A DNA stretch of 8,366 nt, from positions 1 to 8,366 of the forward strand of contig JAAXXA010000104.1 in assembly GCA_013334735.1 (NCBI GenBank). Direction: 5' to 3'. The translations under genes and the position numbers were made by a program. The DNA is from Bacteroidota bacterium (lineage in GTDB: Bacteria > Bacteroidota > Bacteroidia > Bacteroidales > CG2-30-32-10). Below are positions 5,639-8,366 of this stretch, one piece after another; positions within the stretch are counted from its first letter, which is position 1, and every line of letters begins with the position of its first letter. Below the pieces are notes generated by a model that was not told the origin of the DNA, made no database searches, and saw only the letters and a list, made by a program, of their open reading frames with translations.

Positions 5639-6112
5639 ATGAAACAAAAAATAATTTTCATATTAATTGCTTGTTTAACTTTCCTTTTCGCATGCAAAAA
5701 AGAACATGTTTCTAATGATATTTGTGACTGCGCTGATTCCCAATCAAAATATGTTGTTGACACTATTACTCTAACAATTCCGAACCTCTTTACTCCGCAA
5801 GCAGACGGTTGTAACGATTTCTGGGTAATAGATAATATCGACAAGTTCCCTGATAGTAAAATAAAGGTTACACGACCCGGATTCTTAGGCGGGACAGTTT
5901 ATGAATCGACTGGAAGCAATCAATTTTGGAAAGGAGATAGCGGTAATAATAAAGAAGGCATAAAAGATGGAAAGTACAAATATGAAATTACTATTAATGG
6001 TCAGACTATTTCAGGATTTGTTTGTATATATAGAGGAAATATAAAACTAAAAAATCAGGACTGTATAAAATCGTGTATTACCTCTTATCCATATGATCCA
6101 ATGATTAACTAA
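5639..6112 (+). CDS. Small lipoprotein carrying a solitary CHU_C-like (gliding-motility-associated C-terminal) domain
   Basis: The 157-residue protein has a lipoprotein signal peptide: Lys-rich start, hydrophobic stretch and lipobox LFAC with the lipidated Cys at 19, then KKE. It is therefore a membrane-anchored lipoprotein. Residues 47-132 match the CHU_C pattern (type B type IX sorting domain): IPNLFTPQADGCNDFWVI (47-64), KFPDSKIKV, GGTVYES, FWKGDSGN, IKDGKYKYEITINGQTISGF and VCIYR, corresponding to the canonical 'IPNxFTPNGDGxND..VY...W.G....LPDGTYxYxI....GxVxIxR'. Normally this domain is the last ~90 residues of very large surface proteins. Here it is nearly the whole mature protein, with about 25 extra residues after it. 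Unusually it has Cys at 29, 31, 58, 129, 142 and 146 besides 19, possibly forming disulfides. The function is unknown. It could be a decayed end of a longer gene or a real accessory factor. Confidence 0.85.
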   Translation: MKQKIIFILIACLTFLFACKKEHVSNDICDCADSQSKYVVDTITLTIPNLFTPQADGCNDFWVIDNIDKFPDSKIKVTRPGFLGGTVYESTGSNQFWKGDSGNNKEGIKDGKYKYEITINGQTISGFVCIYRGNIKLKNQDCIKSCITSYPYDPMIN

Positions 6113-6446
6113 AAATTCAGGAATACTACAATCTAAGATTAACAAGGAATACTTTCTATAGGAGTTCAATTTTTGTTGTTATTGAAGGCTTATAAATATA
6201 TGCTTCATGGGGTAAAAAAGTTCCATAAAAATCTTTAAAATTTAAGACACAATATTTCCCTCAAATTTAAAACTCTCTTTCCCCCTTCATAAAAATATTT
6301 GGTTCTCAAAATGTTTACTATTTTAGCAAAAATTAAAAGAGCTTTAGACGTTGTTTAAAAAAAATTAAAATTATATTTCATCACATAAAGCAGATATTGT
6401 TTATAATTAATGAAACAATTATTTAATAGTACACAGCAAAATAAAA

Positions 6447-6463
6447 TTCCTGCGCAGCAGGAA
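6447..6463. repeat. Short perfect hairpin TTCCTGC/GCAGGAA
   Basis: TTCCTGC (6447-6453) pairs with GCAGGAA (6457-6463) around the 3-base loop GCA. It is GC-richer than its surroundings and lies just left of the larger nested inverted repeat, perhaps as part of the same element. It is followed by AAAGAG, not a T tract, so it is not a rightward terminator. Confidence 0.6.
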
Positions 6464-6477
6464 AAGAGCGTAGGTAG

Positions 6478-6601
6478 GACAAAACTGCGGGGTAAAGGCT
6501 GGTGTGAACGGTAAATTTTGTGAAATTTAAGAATAGAAGTTTTCTCGCTTTTCTATAAATTTCACAAAATTTAACGGAGCGGGCAGAAGCTTAGTTTTGT
6601 C
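6478..6601. repeat. 124-bp nested inverted-repeat element with perfect 18-bp inner arms
   Basis: The outer ends are GACAAAACT (6478-6486) and AGTTTTGTC (6593-6601), exact reverse complements; next to them CTGC (6485-6488) faces GCAG (6583-6586). The inner arms TAAATTTTGTGAAATTTA (6512-6529) and TAAATTTCACAAAATTTA (6556-6573) are perfect over 18 bp. A further 5-bp TAGAA/TTCTA stem closes the loop. Transcribed in either direction, this would fold into a long hairpin. The motif GGACAAAACT...AGTTTTGTC reminds me of dispersed intergenic elements of Bacteroidota, but the exact family is not certain. No ORF is present. Confidence 0.7.
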
Positions 6602-6616
6602 AAGGCTTTCTTTGTA

Positions 6617-6641
6617 GCTTTCTTTAGCCTTTAAAGAAAGC
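6617..6641. repeat. 10-bp stem hairpin GCTTTCTTTA/TAAAGAAAGC
   Basis: GCTTTCTTTA (6617-6626) and TAAAGAAAGC (6632-6641) form a perfect 10-bp stem with a 5-base loop. An earlier GCTTTCTTTG at 6605-6614 could pair as an alternative. The same 'CTTTCTTT...AAAGAAAG' pattern often follows the TTTTGTC arm in Bacteroidota repeats, so it probably belongs to the element at 6478-6601. A purine-rich stretch follows, so it is not a rightward terminator. Confidence 0.6.
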
Positions 6642-6752
6642 GAAAGAATAAAAAATAAAATAAAACAACCTCTTAATCAATTAAAAAAAGCAAGGTGAAC
6701 AAAAGAACAATTTTTCTCTTTCATCATAGAACCTTTATCATATCTCATTTTT

Positions 6753-6760
6753 TAATGTTG
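6753..6760 (+). promoter_or_regulatory. Possible -7 promoter element for the S41 protease gene
   Basis: TAATGTTG is one base away from TAnnTTTG and lies 9 bp before the ATG at 6770, which would give a nearly leaderless transcript. It overlaps the alternative in-frame ATG at 6755, and the GAAGG at 6760-6764 would then sit at the very 5' end. Weak: there is no -33 match. Confidence 0.2.
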
Positions 6761-6764
6761 AAGG
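6760..6764 (+). promoter_or_regulatory. Shine-Dalgarno-like GAAGG that supports the 6770 start
   Basis: GAAGG lies 5 bp upstream of the ATG at 6770. This argues for that start over the in-frame ATG at 6755, which would only add Met-Leu-Lys-Ala-Arg to the signal peptide. Shine-Dalgarno sites are uncommon in this phylum, so the support is moderate. Confidence 0.4.
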
Positions 6765-6769
6765 CTCGC

Positions 6770-8366
6770 ATGAAATTAAGTTTTCTGAAAAGAACATGGT
6801 TACTTTACATATTTGCTTTTGTCGCTTCTATTTCATTTTCATCAGCATGTTTTTCGCAGGAAGCTTCATCGTGCGAAAAAGTTGATAAGATGCTTTATTT
6901 GATAAAAAAAATACATTTCCAGCCACCGGAATTTGATAAAGCATTCGCTGCAAAGGCTATTGAGAACTATTTATTTTATATCGATGGGCAATGTTTCTAT
7001 TTATATGATGATGATATTCTTGCCTTAAAAAAAATACAGGACCAACAACCATCAGCTAAAGAAATCTTTTGCAAATCGTATGATTTTCTGAGTTCTGTTT
7101 ACGAATTGCGTTTGAAGGAAACAGATAGTCTTATCAACAGTTGCCGAAATAAAAAATATGTTTGGAACGAAAATGATTCGCTGGTTTTTTATGATTCATT
7201 CACAAACAGCTATCCCAAAAATATTGATCAGAAAATAAAAAAAATTGATGATTATATTAAATTATATACACTCCGGCAGCTTGCATTAGCTAACAAATTG
7301 GACAAAGATTTTGAATTTGAAAAAAACGACAGCTCAAAAATTAAAGCGGTTCTTAAACTACGAAAAGGAGTTGAAAAAAAAATAAATAATTCCAACGGAA
7401 TTGCAGTTTATCTAGAAGAAAATTTACTCCAGTCAATTATTTTAACCTGCGATCCTCACAGTGATTATTTTACGGCTATCGTTAATAAACATTTTAAAGA
7501 ATCGCTGTCAATTACTCTTGAAATATATGGTTTTAATTTTGATGAAAATAAAAATGAACATATAGAGATCACGGCAATTAAGCCCGGCAGCCCCGCGTGG
7601 AAATGCAATAAACTTAATATTGGTGATCAGGTAACAAAAATAAAATTTTCAGGTAAACCGCAAATTGATGTTTCTGATTATGATATTGATGAATTTAATA
7701 ATCTGTTATTCTCCTCTGCTGAAAATGAATTAAACATTACTGTTTTGAAAAAAAGCGGAGCTATTATAGAAACACATTTAAAAAAAGCATTAGTAAAGTC
7801 GGACGACAATACTATTAACGCTTACATTTTATCGAAAAAATATCCTATAGGTTATATTTCACTTCCAAGTTTCTACACCGATTTTTCACAAAACTCTTCT
7901 TTGGGCTGTGCAAATGATGTAGCTAAAGAAATTATTAAATTAGAAGAAGATAGTATTCAGGGACTAATATTGGACTTGCGTGATAATGGAGGAGGCTCGG
8001 TTGAAGAAGCTATAAATCTGGCAGGAATATTTATTGATGCAGCTCCTTTATTTATTGAAAAAATACAATCTCAAAAACCCAGAGTAATAAAAGATATGAA
8101 CAGAGGAGCCATTTACTCAGGACCACTGATAGTATTAGTTAATAAGGGAAGCGCATCCGCATCCGAATTATTGGCTCAAACATTTAAAACACAGCAACGC
8201 GCTATTATTGTAGGAAGCGCCTCTTTCGGCAAAGCAACAGGTCAGATTATAGCGCCACTTGATACTTCATTTAATTTGTTGACTTCCTCAAAAAGTTATG
8301 ACGAAAAAAATGGATATATAAAAATTACCGTTGAAAAGCTGTATGACCTTTCCGGAAAAACTTTTC
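6770..8366 (+). CDS. S41 family tail-specific (C-terminal processing) protease with PDZ domain, 3' truncated
   Basis: The frame is open from the ATG at 6770 to the window edge (532 codons, no stop). The protein is exported: KRTWLLYIFAFVASISFSSACFSQ is a signal peptide, probably cut after the FSQ; a lipoprotein reading at C27 (SSAC) is less likely. Domain order matches tail-specific protease Prc/CtpA. Residues ~40-230 form the helical N-terminal domain (FDKAFAAKAIENYLFYIDGQCFYL). A PDZ domain is at ~245-340 (AIKPGSPAWKCNKLNIGDQV). The S41 catalytic domain runs from ~350, with LILDLRDNGGGS at 399-410. The catalytic set is visible: Ser463 in GSASASE, Lys488 in FGKATGQ, 25 residues later as in E. 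coli Prc (Ser430/Lys455), and Gln492 in the Prc Gln459 position. The family normally reads FGKGTVQ, so FGKATGQ is a variant. It degrades or trims periplasmic proteins from their C-terminus. No partner gene is visible. Confidence 0.93.
   Translation, partial: MKLSFLKRTWLLYIFAFVASISFSSACFSQEASSCEKVDKMLYLIKKIHFQPPEFDKAFAAKAIENYLFYIDGQCFYLYDDDILALKKIQDQQPSAKEIFCKSYDFLSSVYELRLKETDSLINSCRNKKYVWNENDSLVFYDSFTNSYPKNIDQKIKKIDDYIKLYTLRQLALANKLDKDFEFEKNDSSKIKAVLKLRKGVEKKINNSNGIAVYLEENLLQSIILTCDPHSDYFTAIVNKHFKESLSITLEIYGFNFDENKNEHIEITAIKPGSPAWKCNKLNIGDQVTKIKFSGKPQIDVSDYDIDEFNNLLFSSAENELNITVLKKSGAIIETHLKKALVKSDDNTINAYILSKKYPIGYISLPSFYTDFSQNSSLGCANDVAKEIIKLEEDSIQGLILDLRDNGGGSVEEAINLAGIFIDAAPLFIEKIQSQKPRVIKDMNRGAIYSGPLIVLVNKGSASASELLAQTFKTQQRAIIVGSASFGKATGQIIAPLDTSFNLLTSSKSYDEKNGYIKITVEKLYDLSGKTF

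Larger units (their letters stand above)
6113..6769. other. 657-bp non-coding stretch with several hairpins in its right half
   Basis: Both strands lack an ORF of any plausible length. The left half (6113-6440) is AT-rich and I see nothing in it that I can name. The right half holds a 7-bp stem hairpin (6447-6463), a nested inverted repeat (6478-6601) and a further 10-bp stem (6617-6641). It lies between the lipoprotein stop and the protease start, and both flanking genes point rightward. It may hold an interspersed element, a small RNA, or the protease leader. Confidence 0.65.

Noticed and set aside
5620..5844. Minus-strand ORF opposite the lipoprotein gene
   Set aside because: The plus strand has a lipobox and a recognisable domain; the antisense peptide resembles nothing.
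6447..6641. Hairpins as rho-independent terminators
   Set aside because: None of the stems is followed by a T tract on the plus strand; a terminator role is therefore not supported.

Overview
The window looks like an ordinary piece of chromosome from a low-GC Bacteroidota (Bacteroidetes) bacterium. Four things point that way. There are two hallmarks of type IX secretion or gliding-associated tails: a FlgD/sorting-tail-like C-terminus at the left edge and a CHU_C-like domain in the small lipoprotein. Signal peptides end in '(L)FSQ' or in a lipobox. Shine-Dalgarno sites are mostly absent in front of AT-rich start regions, and one good TAnnTTTG promoter -7 box is visible. Finally, an ORF6N-domain gene and a NA37 nucleoid-associated gene are typical of the phylum. 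The species cannot be named from this window.

Layout. Positions 1-123 are the last 40 codons of a secreted protein. Positions 124-340 are a repeat-rich gap. On the minus strand, an Nramp manganese/iron transporter is transcribed leftward; its start is most likely the ATG at 1606, not the TTG at 1621. Divergently, across a gap of about 100 bp, a GTG-initiated D-2-hydroxyacid dehydrogenase (phosphoglycerate dehydrogenase-like, no ACT domain) runs to 2662. A 127-bp palindromic interspersed element follows at 2719-2845. Next come an ORF6N-domain protein (2908-3474) and a YejK/NA37-type nucleoid-associated protein (3555-4595). After a gap with a second palindromic element (4710-4797) come two small exported proteins: an Ig-like secreted protein (4961-5449) and a lipoprotein with a solitary CHU_C-like domain (5639-6112). 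A 657-bp non-coding stretch then holds several hairpins, including a nested inverted repeat with perfect 18-bp arms (6478-6601). The right edge is a PDZ-containing S41 tail-specific protease that starts at 6770 and runs off the window with all its visible catalytic residues intact.

How the parts fit. I see no convincing multigene pathway. The genes are mostly separated by 80-660 bp and look like independent transcription units. The right half is enriched in envelope or exported proteins (secreted Ig-like protein, lipoprotein, periplasmic protease), which is a loose theme only. I found no defence system, CRISPR array, transposase, tRNA or rRNA. The most distinctive property is that nearly every longer intergenic gap carries a different family of palindromic or interspersed repeat. 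The most unusual gene is the stand-alone CHU_C-like lipoprotein.
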